Program-made: the position numbers and the translations under genes | Notes under the pieces: generated by a model | The model's input: the letters and a program-made list of their open reading frames with translations, nothing else | Database searches by the model: none | What the model was told of the DNA's origin: nothing | Part shown: one piece after another, positions 28,893 to 42,014 of the stretch | Layout of the letters: each line of letters opens with the position of its first letter | How positions within the stretch are numbered: the stretch's first letter is position 1 | NCBI RefSeq assembly: GCF_018342065.1 | Contig: NZ_JAFDOE010000001.1 | Span: 992,001-1,056,000, forward strand | DNA length: 64,000 bases | Reading direction: 5' to 3' | Origin: Citrobacter sp. FP75 | GTDB taxonomy: Bacteria > Pseudomonadota > Gammaproteobacteria > Enterobacterales > Enterobacteriaceae

Positions 28893-29339
28893 ATGAGCGA
28901 CATACCTTTCTGGCAAAGCAAAACCCTGGATGAAATGACCGATGCCGAGTGGGAGTCATTATGCGACGGATGTGGTCAATGCTGCCTGCATAAGCTGATG
29001 GACGAAGACACCGATGAAATCTATTTCACCAACGTCGCCTGTAAGCAGCTCAATATTAAAACCTGCCAGTGCCGTAACTACGAACGCCGCTTCGAATACG
29101 AGCCTGACTGCATCAAGCTGACGCGTGATAATCTGCCCACTTTTGAGTGGCTGCCGATGACCTGCGCGTATCGTCTGCTGGCAGAAGGGAAAGGTTTGCC
29201 AGACTGGCACCCGCTGCTGACCGGCTCTAAAGCGGCGATGCACGGTGAGCGTATTTCAGTTCGTCATATTGCGGTGAAAGAATCAGAAGTGCACGACTGG
29301 CAGGATCACATATTAAACAAACCTTCATGGGCGGACTGA
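28893..29339 (+). CDS. ycgN: YcgN, UPF0260 cysteine-cluster protein
   Basis: A 148-residue protein of the zinc/iron-chelating YkgJ-like family. Clustered cysteines ([12 protein letters not shown] at about 27-38, then NVAC, TCQC and EPDC) indicate a metal site. I start at the ATG at 28893 ([10 protein letters not shown]), as in the E. coli protein core. The longer frame to 28833 adds non-conserved sequence; no strong ribosome-binding site decides between them. Function unknown. Confidence 0.88.
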   Translation: MSDIPFWQSKTLDEMTDAEWESLCDGCGQCCLHKLMDEDTDEIYFTNVACKQLNIKTCQCRNYERRFEYEPDCIKLTRDNLPTFEWLPMTCAYRLLAEGKGLPDWHPLLTGSKAAMHGERISVRHIAVKESEVHDWQDHILNKPSWAD

Positions 29340-29368
29340 GCCGCCCATTGGCTAACAGGCGTTAAGGA

Positions 29369-29710
29369 TTAAGACTTTTTCGCCTGATACATCTCATCTC
29401 CGTGGTTGTCATCTTCAACCCAGAAATTAATGTTGAATTGTGCGTCGTCGCTTAATTCAACGCGATGCCAGTACTGCGGTGGGCTGGTCGCAAACTGACC
29501 GGCATTAATCACCACTTTCACTTCAGGTTCTTTCGCGTCTTCATCCGCAAAGCCGTAATACGTTACCGTACCTTCCATCACGCAGAGCTGTCCAAAGACG
29601 CCCGCAGCGGTGTTATGGTGCGAAAGCAGCGCTGCAGGGACGGTGTCTTTCGTAAAGAAGGGAGTAGAGCGTTTAACTTTCCAGTTTGCCGGGATGCGTA
29701 AATGGGACAT
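29369..29710 (-). CDS. DUF1971 cupin-like protein (YeaR / STM1808 type)
   Basis: A 113-residue single-domain beta-sandwich protein of the DUF1971 family, related to E. coli YeaR (RSTPFF, AGQFATSPPQYWHRVE and the NINFWVED end are shared). Histidines in LLSHHNTAAGVFG and YWHRVEL may bind metal. Salmonella carries a similar gene (STM1808), reported as part of the NsrR nitric-oxide regulon. The NsrR-type palindrome directly upstream here supports a nitrosative-stress role. It occupies the place of hlyE-umuDC in E. coli K-12. Confidence 0.85.
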   Translation of the reverse strand: MSHLRIPANWKVKRSTPFFTKDTVPAALLSHHNTAAGVFGQLCVMEGTVTYYGFADEDAKEPEVKVVINAGQFATSPPQYWHRVELSDDAQFNINFWVEDDNHGDEMYQAKKS

Positions 29711-29733
29711 GGGACATCTCCTTGGTGCGGCAT

Positions 29734-29764
29734 CTATAAGATGTATTTAATATACATCTTATAG
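29734..29764. promoter_or_regulatory. NsrR-type operator upstream of the DUF1971 gene
   Basis: Perfect 13-base arms CTATAAGATGTAT and ATACATCTTATAG surround TTAAT. The inner 23 bases (29738-29760) have the 11-1-11 form AAGATG...CATCTT of the NsrR consensus. The site begins 24 bases above the gene start. NsrR is a nitric-oxide-sensing Fe-S repressor. Confidence 0.75.
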
Positions 29765-29790
29765 GCGCCGACAGGCAATGAATTTAAGGT

Positions 29791-29815
29791 AAAAAAAACG
29801 CTCCCGAAGGAGCGT
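29791..29815 (-). terminator. Terminator of dsbB
   Basis: On the minus strand ACGCTCC-TTCG-GGAGCGT is followed by seven T, six bases below the dsbB stop. Confidence 0.9.
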
Positions 29816-29820
29816 CTCTG

Positions 29821-30351
29821 TTAGCGACCGAAGAGGTCACGTCTTTTCGGTTTAAACGGTTGGGCAATCACCACCAGCACGGCCACTACCAGGTAGGCGG
29901 CGAAGATCCCCAACAGCCACTGTGGCATTTCGAGGGTTAAAAAAGACCACTGACGTTCGGCGCAGTCACCGGATGCCAGGAAAACCTGAGGCAGCCACTT
30001 GTCCAGCGGTAACCAGCTCGGGAAGCGTGCAGCAAAATCACAGGTCATGAACGGTGACGGGTGAAGCTGGATCATGGTGTGCTCGTAGGCTAATTGCAGA
30101 CCACGCCAGGCGCTGTAAATCCAGATAGCTATCGCTACAAAGCGCAGCGGTGTTTTTGGCGCAATAGCACCCACCAGTCCTGCAGCCATCACGCCGAATA
30201 ACGCACTACGTTCGTAAATACACAACACGCAAGGTTTAAGCAGCATAACGTGCTGGAACCACAGCGCAACCAGTTCCAGCGCCAGGGCGGTTAGCGCCAA
30301 CAATAACCATGCTCCGCGACCTCGGGAGCACTGGTTTAAAAATCGCAACAT
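29821..30351 (-). CDS. dsbB: DsbB, quinone-linked oxidase of DsbA
   Basis: A four-helix inner-membrane protein, 176 residues, that reoxidises periplasmic DsbA and passes electrons to ubiquinone or menaquinone. Both cysteine pairs are present: C41-VL-C44 (KPCVLC) in the first periplasmic loop, and the cysteines of FMTCDF and SGDCAER in the second (E. coli C104 and C130). It is separately transcribed with its own terminator. Confidence 0.97.
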   Translation of the reverse strand: MLRFLNQCSRGRGAWLLLALTALALELVALWFQHVMLLKPCVLCIYERSALFGVMAAGLVGAIAPKTPLRFVAIAIWIYSAWRGLQLAYEHTMIQLHPSPFMTCDFAARFPSWLPLDKWLPQVFLASGDCAERQWSFLTLEMPQWLLGIFAAYLVVAVLVVIAQPFKPKRRDLFGR

Positions 30352-30460
30352 AATAATTTCCCTGCAACATGCGTAGAGAGCGCAGTTTAAACCAATTCAA
30401 TTTATGCGCCACTAGCAGCCATTGAAATATTGTGTAATCGGATAATTATCATGCAAAAAG

Positions 30461-30486
30461 TCAAACCGGGCCGTGATTTGCCCGGT
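30461..30486 (-). terminator. Terminator of nhaB
   Basis: On the minus strand ACCGGGC and GCCCGGT pair around an eight-base loop, followed by TTTGACTTTTT; six bases below the nhaB stop. Confidence 0.75.
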
Positions 30487-30492
30487 AAATTG

Positions 30493-32037
30493 TTATGAAA
30501 GTGTAGCTAACCAGCCTATTTGGGTCATCCACTCGGTCACCGGAACGAGGGTGAATTCCACGCACAGAAGACCGACCAGAGTCAGCACGAGAGTGTAAGG
30601 CAGCGCCATCCACACCATACGGCCGTAAGAAAGGCGAATCAACGGCGCCAGTGCGGAAGTCAGCAGGAACAGGAAAGCCGCCTGACCATTTGGCGTGGCG
30701 ACGGAAGGCAGGTTGGTTCCGGTATTAATGGCTACCGCCAACAGTTCATACTGATTGAGGCTGATTGTTCCATGTTCCAGCGCCGCTTTGGCTTCGTTGA
30801 TATAAATCGTCCCAACAAAGACGTTATCGGAAATAGAAGACAGCAGGCCGTTGAAGAGATAGAACAGCGTGAGCTGCGCATGTTCTGAGGCCTGTAGTAC
30901 AAACTGAATAATCGGTGCGAATAGCTGTTGGTCGATAATCACGGCGACAATCGAGAAAAACACGGTCAGCAGCGCGGTGAACGGCAGCGACTCGGTGAAC
31001 GCTTTACCGATAGCATGTTCGTCCGTTACCCCGGTTAATGAGGTGGCCAGGATGATAACCGACAGCCCAATGAGCCCAACTTCGGCCAGATGCAGGGCCA
31101 GGGCGATCACCAGCCAGACGCCAATAATCGCCTGCACAATCAGTTTGATTTTGTCCTGGCGGGTACGCTGCTGGCGGCTCTGATCGTCAAATTGCTGCAA
31201 AACGTCACGCACCTTTTCAGGCAACGTTTCGCCATAACCAAACCAACGTAATTTCTCGACCAGCATGCAGGTTAACAGTCCGCAGATAAGCACCGGGACG
31301 GTGACCGGCGACATACGCAGGAAGAAATCACCGAAATGCCAGCCTGCCGCTTTGGCGATAATCAGGTTTTGCGGTTCGCCCACCATGGTCATCACGCCGC
31401 CTAACGCCGTTCCGACGCCTGCGTGCATCATCAGACTGCGCAGAAAACCGCGGAACTGTTCGAGCACGGCTTTGTTGTGCTGATCGATATGGCTGTCATC
31501 GAGCATATTATTATCTTCCGCACGTGAAGAGGCGATCCGGTGGTAAATGCCGTAAAAACCGACCGCTACGCTTATCACTACGGCGACCACGGTCAACGCA
31601 TCGAGGAACGCGGACAGGAAGGCGGCGGCTACGCAGAAGGACAACGACAGCAGCATTTTAGAGCGAATGCTCAGCAGCAGTCGGGTAAAAATAAACAGCA
31701 GCAGCTGCTTCATAAAGTAGATGCCCGCAACCATAAACATCAGCAGCAATAACACCTCAAGATTGGCGGCGATCTCTTCGCGCACGTGCGTGGCGCTGGT
31801 CATGCCGATGACCACAGCTTCAATCGCCAGCAGCCCGCCCGGCAGCAGGGGATAACACTTCAGCGCCATTGCCAGCGTAAAGATAAACTCCGCCACCAGC
31901 AGCCAACCAGCAACAAACGGGTTGATGAAGAAGATAACTGGGTTAACGATTAAGAAGACTAATAATGCCAGTTTGTACCAGTCCGGCGACTGGCCTAAAA
32001 AATTGCGCCACAGCGCGCGACCCCAGGATAGCTCCAT
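30493..32037 (-). CDS. nhaB: NhaB, sodium/proton antiporter
   Basis: Exports Na+ in exchange for protons at the inner membrane, important at neutral pH. It has 514 residues from the ATG at 32037 ([22 protein letters not shown]), the E. coli start; an upstream in-frame ATG at 32070 lacks family similarity. Many hydrophobic helices are visible, with a cytoplasmic loop near 188-200 ([14 protein letters not shown]). The segment [15 protein letters not shown] is typical of the ion transporter superfamily. It is divergent from fadR. Confidence 0.96.
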   Translation of the reverse strand: MELSWGRALWRNFLGQSPDWYKLALLVFLIVNPVIFFINPFVAGWLLVAEFIFTLAMALKCYPLLPGGLLAIEAVVIGMTSATHVREEIAANLEVLLLLMFMVAGIYFMKQLLLFIFTRLLLSIRSKMLLSLSFCVAAAFLSAFLDALTVVAVVISVAVGFYGIYHRIASSRAEDNNMLDDSHIDQHNKAVLEQFRGFLRSLMMHAGVGTALGGVMTMVGEPQNLIIAKAAGWHFGDFFLRMSPVTVPVLICGLLTCMLVEKLRWFGYGETLPEKVRDVLQQFDDQSRQQRTRQDKIKLIVQAIIGVWLVIALALHLAEVGLIGLSVIILATSLTGVTDEHAIGKAFTESLPFTALLTVFFSIVAVIIDQQLFAPIIQFVLQASEHAQLTLFYLFNGLLSSISDNVFVGTIYINEAKAALEHGTISLNQYELLAVAINTGTNLPSVATPNGQAAFLFLLTSALAPLIRLSYGRMVWMALPYTLVLTLVGLLCVEFTLVPVTEWMTQIGWLATLS

Positions 32038-32274
32038 GGCAGTTTCCCTTACCTTTAAAAATGAAATCATGTTTTTATGTTTGACCGCAAAGCTTAGCGG
32101 GAGGAGGGAGTACAGGCAAGCTATTCACGCGACTGGCACGGCTGGCTGCGATTCAGCGTTATCTGCAAAATGAAGACTTGATCCACTTTTTCTTCGTGGT
32201 GTCCGCTATCAGCTATGAAACCCGTCTGGTATGATAACTGTAACTATGTTTTGCTGTGTAATGGAATTATTACT

Positions 32275-32994
32275 ATGGTCATTAAGGCGCAAAGCCCGGC
32301 GGGGTTCGCGGAAGAGTACATCATTGAAAGTATCTGGAATAACCGCTTCCCACCTGGCACGATTTTGCCCGCTGAACGTGAACTCTCCGAACTTATCGGA
32401 GTAACACGAACCACGCTACGCGAAGTGTTGCAGCGCCTGGCACGAGACGGCTGGTTGACCATTCAGCACGGCAAACCGACGAAAGTGAATAATTTCTGGG
32501 AAACGTCCGGGTTGAATATCCTTGAAACGCTGGCGCGCCTCGATCACGAAAGCGTTCCGCAGCTCATCGATAATTTGCTGTCGGTACGAACCAACATCTC
32601 GACGATCTTTATTCGTACTGCATTCCGTCAACATCCGGATAAAGCGCAGGAAGTGCTGGCGACGGCAAACCAGGTGGCCGATCACGCTGACGCCTTTGCT
32701 GACCTGGACTACAACATTTTCCGTGGCCTGGCATTCGCGTCCGGTAACCCGATTTACGGCCTGATCCTCAACGGCATGAAGGGATTATATACCCGCATTG
32801 GTCGTCATTATTTCGCCAATCCGGAAGCCCGTGGCCTGGCGCTGAGCTTCTACCGTAAGCTGTCAGAACTCTGCGAGCAGGGTTCCCATGATCAGGTGTA
32901 TGAAACGGTACGCAGTTACGGTCACGACAGCGGCGAGATTTGGCATCGTATGCAGAAAAATCTGCCCGGCGATTTAGCCATTCAGGGCCGCTAA
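32275..32994 (+). CDS. fadR: FadR, acyl-CoA-responsive fatty acid regulator
   Basis: GntR-family regulator that represses beta-oxidation genes (including fadD in this window) and activates fabA and fabB until long-chain acyl-CoA binds. I start at the ATG at 32275 ([16 protein letters not shown]), giving 239 residues as in E. coli; the 20-residue extension is not conserved. The winged helix is residues 9-75, with the recognition part [18 protein letters not shown]. The C-terminal all-helical FCD-type domain binds acyl-CoA. It is divergent from nhaB. Confidence 0.98.
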   Translation: MVIKAQSPAGFAEEYIIESIWNNRFPPGTILPAERELSELIGVTRTTLREVLQRLARDGWLTIQHGKPTKVNNFWETSGLNILETLARLDHESVPQLIDNLLSVRTNISTIFIRTAFRQHPDKAQEVLATANQVADHADAFADLDYNIFRGLAFASGNPIYGLILNGMKGLYTRIGRHYFANPEARGLALSFYRKLSELCEQGSHDQVYETVRSYGHDSGEIWHRMQKNLPGDLAIQGR

Positions 32995-33006
32995 GCCGCT
33001 AAATAA

Positions 33007-33031
33007 GAAACCCCTCATTTGAGGGGTTTTG
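33007..33031. terminator. Bidirectional terminator between fadR and ycgB
   Basis: AAACCCCTCA and TGAGGGGTTTTG form a stem around TTT, with A-run and T-run flanks. It lies 13 bases after fadR and immediately below the convergent ycgB stop. Confidence 0.88.
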
Positions 33032-33034
33032 TTT

Positions 33035-34567
33035 TTACAGGCCATTCATTCTCGGCGGGCAACGCTCCAGCAGTTCAACGCTGCCATCCTCATTCTGTTG
33101 TTCCAGCGTCACGTCAAAACCCCATAACCGATGAACGTGCTTCAGCACCTCTTTGCGGCCCTTATCCAGCGGGGCGCGATTATGCGGGATATAGCGCAGA
33201 GTAAGGGAGCGATCGCCACGCAGATCGACATTCCACACCTGAATGTTTGGCTCCAGGTTGCTCAGGTTATACTGTGACGACAGCCGGTTGCGAATTTCAC
33301 GATATCCCTCTTCGTTATGAATCGCTGAAATTTCCAGGTAATTGTGTCTGTCATCGTCCAGCACGGTGAACAGGCGGAAATCACGCATTACTTTCGGTGA
33401 CAGGAACTGGCTGATAAAGCTCTCGTCTTTAAAATCACGCATGGCGAAGTGCAGCGTTTCCAGCCAGTCAGAACCCGCAATATCCGGGAACCAGTATTTA
33501 TCTTCCTCGGTCGGGGACTGACAAATACGCTTGATGTCCTGGAACATGGCGAATCCAAGCGCATAGGGGTTGATTCCGCTATACCACGGGCTGTTGTACG
33601 GCGGCTGGAATACCACATTGGTATGGCTGTGTAAAAATTCCAGCATAAACCGTTCGGTGACTTTGCCTTCATCATAAAGGTGGTTAAGGATGGTGTAATG
33701 CCAGAACGTCGCCCAGCCTTCGTTCATTACCTGGGTCTGTTTCTGCGGATAAAAATACTGGCTCACTTTGCGCACAATGCGCAGGACTTCACGCTGCCAG
33801 GACTCCAGCAGCGGGGCATTTTTTTCCATAAAGTACAGCAGGTTTTCCTGTGGTTCAGAGGGATAACGCCGCGCTTCGAACACGGTTTTCTCTTCCTCTT
33901 TTTTCGGCAAGGTGCGCCACAGCATATTCACCTGGCTTTGCAGATATTCCTCACGGCTTTTTTGCCGCGCTTTCTCTTCCTGTAGTGAAATTTTTTGTGG
34001 GCGTTTATAGCGGTCGACGCCGTAGTTCATCAGTGCATGGCAGGAGTCGAGCAGTTTTTCGACTTCATCGACGCCGTAACGCTCCTCGCACTGGGTAATG
34101 TAGTTCCGTGCAAAAATCAAATAATCAACAATGGAGCTGGCATCCGTCCAGCTACGGAAAAGGTAGTTGTTCCGGAAGAAGGAGTTATGCCCGTAGCAGG
34201 CGTGCGCCATCACCAGCGCCTGCATGGTGATGGTGTTCTCCTCCATCAGATACGCGATGCAGGGGTTAGAGTTGATGACAATCTCATAGGCCAGCCCTTG
34301 CTGACCGTGCTTATACAGGCGCTCGGTTTCAATAAATTTCTTACCGAACGACCAGTGGGTATAGTTAATCGGCATCCCGACGCTGGAGTAGGCGTCCATC
34401 ATCTGTTCGGAGGTGATGACCTCGATTTGGTGCGGGTAGGTCTCCAGTCGGTAGAGTTTTGCCACGCGGTCTATTTCCGCCAGATAGACATCCAGCAGAT
34501 CAAACGTCCAGTCGGGTCCATCGCTCAACCGTGTGGTGTCCTTGTTCATGGAATCAATCGTAGCCAT
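33035..34567 (-). CDS. ycgB: YcgB, SpoVR-family protein
   Basis: A 510-residue cytoplasmic protein of the SpoVR family, named for a Bacillus spore-cortex gene; in enterics it is sigma-S dependent and usually partnered functionally with YeaG/YeaH, which are not in this window. Conserved blocks include MNEGWATFWHYTILNHLYDEG (at the middle; HEXXH-like metal residues are not complete) and GINPYALGFAMFQDIKRIC. The molecular activity is unknown. It is convergent with fadR and divergent from dadA. Confidence 0.93.
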   Translation of the reverse strand: MATIDSMNKDTTRLSDGPDWTFDLLDVYLAEIDRVAKLYRLETYPHQIEVITSEQMMDAYSSVGMPINYTHWSFGKKFIETERLYKHGQQGLAYEIVINSNPCIAYLMEENTITMQALVMAHACYGHNSFFRNNYLFRSWTDASSIVDYLIFARNYITQCEERYGVDEVEKLLDSCHALMNYGVDRYKRPQKISLQEEKARQKSREEYLQSQVNMLWRTLPKKEEEKTVFEARRYPSEPQENLLYFMEKNAPLLESWQREVLRIVRKVSQYFYPQKQTQVMNEGWATFWHYTILNHLYDEGKVTERFMLEFLHSHTNVVFQPPYNSPWYSGINPYALGFAMFQDIKRICQSPTEEDKYWFPDIAGSDWLETLHFAMRDFKDESFISQFLSPKVMRDFRLFTVLDDDRHNYLEISAIHNEEGYREIRNRLSSQYNLSNLEPNIQVWNVDLRGDRSLTLRYIPHNRAPLDKGRKEVLKHVHRLWGFDVTLEQQNEDGSVELLERCPPRMNGL

Positions 34568-36188
<1,621 letters not shown>

Positions 36189-36200
36189 TAAGGACGCGAG

Positions 36201-37271
36201 ATGACCCGCCCGATACTGGCCAGCATTGACCTGCAGGCGTTGAAACAAAACTTAAGCATTGCGCGGCAGGCCGCACCGGACGCCCGCGTCTGGTCGGTGG
36301 TGAAAGCCAATGCCTATGGACATGGCATTGAGCGCGTCTGGAATGCGCTGGGGACCACCGATGGTTTCGCCATGCTCAATCTGGAAGAAGCGATAACGTT
36401 GCGCGACCGGGGCTGGAAAGGCCCGATCTTAATGCTGGAAGGTTTTTTCCACGCCGAAGACCTGACGGTGTATGACCAATATCGACTGACCACCTGTGTA
36501 CACAGCAACTGGCAGCTTAAAGCGTTACAAAACGCCCGACTGAACGCCCCGCTGGATGTTTACCTGAAGGTTAACAGCGGCATGAACCGTCTGGGATTTT
36601 TGCCTGAGCGGGTAGAGACCATCTGGCAACAGCTGCGAGCGATGCCTAACGTGGGCGAAATGACGCTGATGTCGCACTTTGCAGATGCCGAACACCCGGA
36701 TGGCATTCAGGAAGCGATGGCGCGTATTATGCAGGCGACGGAAGGTCTGGAGTGCAAACGCTCGCTGTCGAATTCGGCTGCCACGCTATGGCATCCGGAG
36801 GCGCATTTTGACTGGGTTCGTCCGGGTATTATTCTGTACGGTGCCTCTCCGTCGGGACACTGGCGAGACATTGCCAACACCGGCCTAAAACCAGTGATGA
36901 CCCTGAGCAGTGAAATTATCGGTGTGCAAACACTCAAAGCTGGCGATCGAGTCGGTTACGGTGGACGTTACACCGCCCGCGGCGAACAACGCATCGGGAT
37001 AGTGGCGACCGGATATGCAGACGGTTATCCGCGCCATGCGCCAGGCGGTACACCGGTGCTGGTGGACGGTGTCCGTACCGGGACGGTCGGCACGGTGTCA
37101 ATGGATATGCTGGCAGTGGATCTGACGCCGTGTCCGCAGGCAGGCATTGGGACGCCGGTGGAGCTGTGGGGTAAAGAGATTAAAATCGACGACGTGGCTA
37201 CCGCGGCCGGTACGGTGGGGTACGAGTTAATGTGCTCGCTGGCGCTGCGCGTGCCGGTTGTGACGGTGTAA
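36201..37271 (+). CDS. dadX: DadX, catabolic alanine racemase
   Basis: PLP enzyme that interconverts L- and D-alanine and supplies D-alanine to DadA. It has 356 residues. The PLP lysine lies in [11 protein letters not shown] (about 33-43, K35). The second catalytic residue, a tyrosine, lies in [11 protein letters not shown] (about 250-260). It is the second gene of the inducible dadAX operon; the biosynthetic alr is elsewhere. Confidence 0.97.
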   Translation: MTRPILASIDLQALKQNLSIARQAAPDARVWSVVKANAYGHGIERVWNALGTTDGFAMLNLEEAITLRDRGWKGPILMLEGFFHAEDLTVYDQYRLTTCVHSNWQLKALQNARLNAPLDVYLKVNSGMNRLGFLPERVETIWQQLRAMPNVGEMTLMSHFADAEHPDGIQEAMARIMQATEGLECKRSLSNSAATLWHPEAHFDWVRPGIILYGASPSGHWRDIANTGLKPVMTLSSEIIGVQTLKAGDRVGYGGRYTARGEQRIGIVATGYADGYPRHAPGGTPVLVDGVRTGTVGTVSMDMLAVDLTPCPQAGIGTPVELWGKEIKIDDVATAAGTVGYELMCSLALRVPVVTV

Positions 37272-37276
37272 CTTTT

Positions 37277-37312
37277 CAGGTTGCCGGGTGGAATGCGCTA
37301 CCCGGCAACCTG
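37277..37312. repeat. REP-like hairpin between dadX and cvrA
   Basis: Perfect 13-base arms CAGGTTGCCGGGT and ACCCGGCAACCTG surround GGAATGCGCT. The GCCGGGTGG...CGCTACCCGGC core resembles enterobacterial REP/BIME palindromes. It sits between two convergent stop codons without a T-run, so it is better read as a REP element than a simple terminator. Confidence 0.65.
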
Positions 37313-37318
37313 TCTCAG

Positions 37319-39070
<1,752 letters not shown>

Positions 39071-39149
39071 TTACGCTGTTTCGTATTAATAAACCCTAAC
39101 ATAATAACGACAGAAACAGCGTTTTACTTAGCCCTGTTAGCGGCTTTTT

Positions 39150-40774
<1,625 letters not shown>

Positions 40775-40785
40775 TTCGCGTGATG

Positions 40786-41520
40786 CTACTCGCGCACTTT
40801 ATTAGATTTTTCCCGGGCTTCCCGCTCGAGTGAAAAAATAATCCGCTGTAAGTTCCGCTCCACCGCCGGGCCGACGTTGAGAAAACGGAAGCTCAGGCGG
40901 GGAGTGGTGATGGTTTCATTTTTCCCGTCGATAACAACGCGTTCGCTGATGGAAATAAGCTGGGCGTCAACGTGGTACATCCCCCATTGCTCCATGTCGA
41001 TTTCTACCTGAGAGAAGCGCATGCCTTCTACCAGCCCTTCTGGTTTTGCCTCCTCTAACAACGCGCCCATTCCGCCGAGAGATAAATCGAATAAACGAAA
41101 CCGCAGAATGCTGTTATCCGGCATTTTTGCCGTGCAGTGATAGGGCGGATGCAGCGGAGCGCCAATGCGGAAATATTCCCGGCGCTGGACAAACCACAGC
41201 GCAGGCGGCAGCGACGAGATAAATGCCGGTAGCCGTTGATATTCACCCTTCGTGAGCTGTGGCAGGGTGAATTCGACCTTGGCCCCCTGTGTTTCGGCGA
41301 CGATCGAGATCTGGCTGGCCCGCTGAACGGCCTGATTTTCATATTCCTGACTGCCAAAATCCATGATCAATTCGTCCGGGCTCACCGCGAGAATTTTGCT
41401 GATGAACTGCCCACCTGACCAGGAGATACGCAGTGGGGTCTGCTGTGAATTTAAGTCCCGGAGAACGCCTAACACCGCTAATGGATTTTGCTTCAGGAAC
41501 TGCTCATGGTAGTTGCTCAC
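40786..41520 (-). CDS. ycgR: YcgR, c-di-GMP-binding flagellar brake
   Basis: A 244-residue protein that, with c-di-GMP bound, contacts the flagellar motor and slows swimming. The N-terminal YcgR domain (1-105) is followed by a PilZ domain whose c-di-GMP motifs are R113-R-EYF-R118 and D145-LSLGG. Its promoter is of the flagellar sigma28 type, tying it to the motility regulon. Convergent with emtA. Together with pdeD in this window it links c-di-GMP level to motility. Confidence 0.96.
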   Translation of the reverse strand: MSNYHEQFLKQNPLAVLGVLRDLNSQQTPLRISWSGGQFISKILAVSPDELIMDFGSQEYENQAVQRASQISIVAETQGAKVEFTLPQLTKGEYQRLPAFISSLPPALWFVQRREYFRIGAPLHPPYHCTAKMPDNSILRFRLFDLSLGGMGALLEEAKPEGLVEGMRFSQVEIDMEQWGMYHVDAQLISISERVVIDGKNETITTPRLSFRFLNVGPAVERNLQRIIFSLEREAREKSNKVRE

Positions 41521-41556
41521 ACCTAATGACTCCTGGATGCCTGGTTTATCGCTGGA

Positions 41557-41583
41557 TTATCGGCATCAATCGACAGAACTTAA
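41557..41583 (-). promoter_or_regulatory. Sigma28 (FliA) promoter of ycgR
   Basis: On the minus strand TTAAGTTC, 11 bases, then GCCGATAA: the -10 is a perfect match to the FliA consensus, and the -35 is close to TAAAGTTT. It lies 37 bp above the ycgR start. E. coli ycgR is a known FliA target. Confidence 0.85.
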
Positions 41584-41718
41584 TACAAATGGATGAAATT
41601 TTTTATTATGTCTGCTGAATTCAAGCTGAAGGAAAACACCGTGCAACGGCTTGCCTATACTTAAGGTGTTGGCGCAGGAATGGCTTGCGCGCGCGTTCAT
41701 TGGAAAGAGGGCCTGAAA

Positions 41719-41973
41719 ATGGGAATTATTACCTGGATTATTTTTGGTCTGATTGCGGGCGTTATCGCCAAACTGATTATGCCGGGGCGTGATGGTGGTG
41801 GATTTATTCTGACCTGTATTCTCGGTATTATCGGGGCCGTGGTCGGCGGATGGCTGGCAACCATGTTTGGTATTGGCGGTGATATCAGTGGGTTTAATCT
41901 GCACAGCTTCCTGGTGGCCGTGGTCGGCGCAATTCTGGTGCTGGGGATTTTCCGACTGGTGCGGCGAGATTAA
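41719..41973 (+). CDS. ymgE: YmgE, transglycosylase-associated (GlsB/YeaQ/YmgE) membrane protein
   Basis: An 84-residue, three-helix, glycine-rich inner-membrane protein of the GlsB/YeaQ/YmgE family. I start at MGIITWIIFGLIAGVIAKLI (41719); the 13 residues before it in the longest frame are not family-like. Family members are often stress (sigma-S) proteins; no biochemical role is established. It is convergent with the metal-uptake operon. Confidence 0.88.
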   Translation: MGIITWIIFGLIAGVIAKLIMPGRDGGGFILTCILGIIGAVVGGWLATMFGIGGDISGFNLHSFLVAVVGAILVLGIFRLVRRD

Positions 41974-41976
41974 TTG

Positions 41977-42000
41977 AACGGCCCCTGCGGGGGCCGTTTC
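41977..42000. terminator. Terminator between ymgE and the TonB receptor gene
   Basis: ACGGCCCC and GGGGCCGT pair around TGCG, followed by TTTCGC on the plus strand; it lies between two convergent stops and may serve both. Confidence 0.75.
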
Positions 42001-42014
42001 GCTCTCACTCATCG

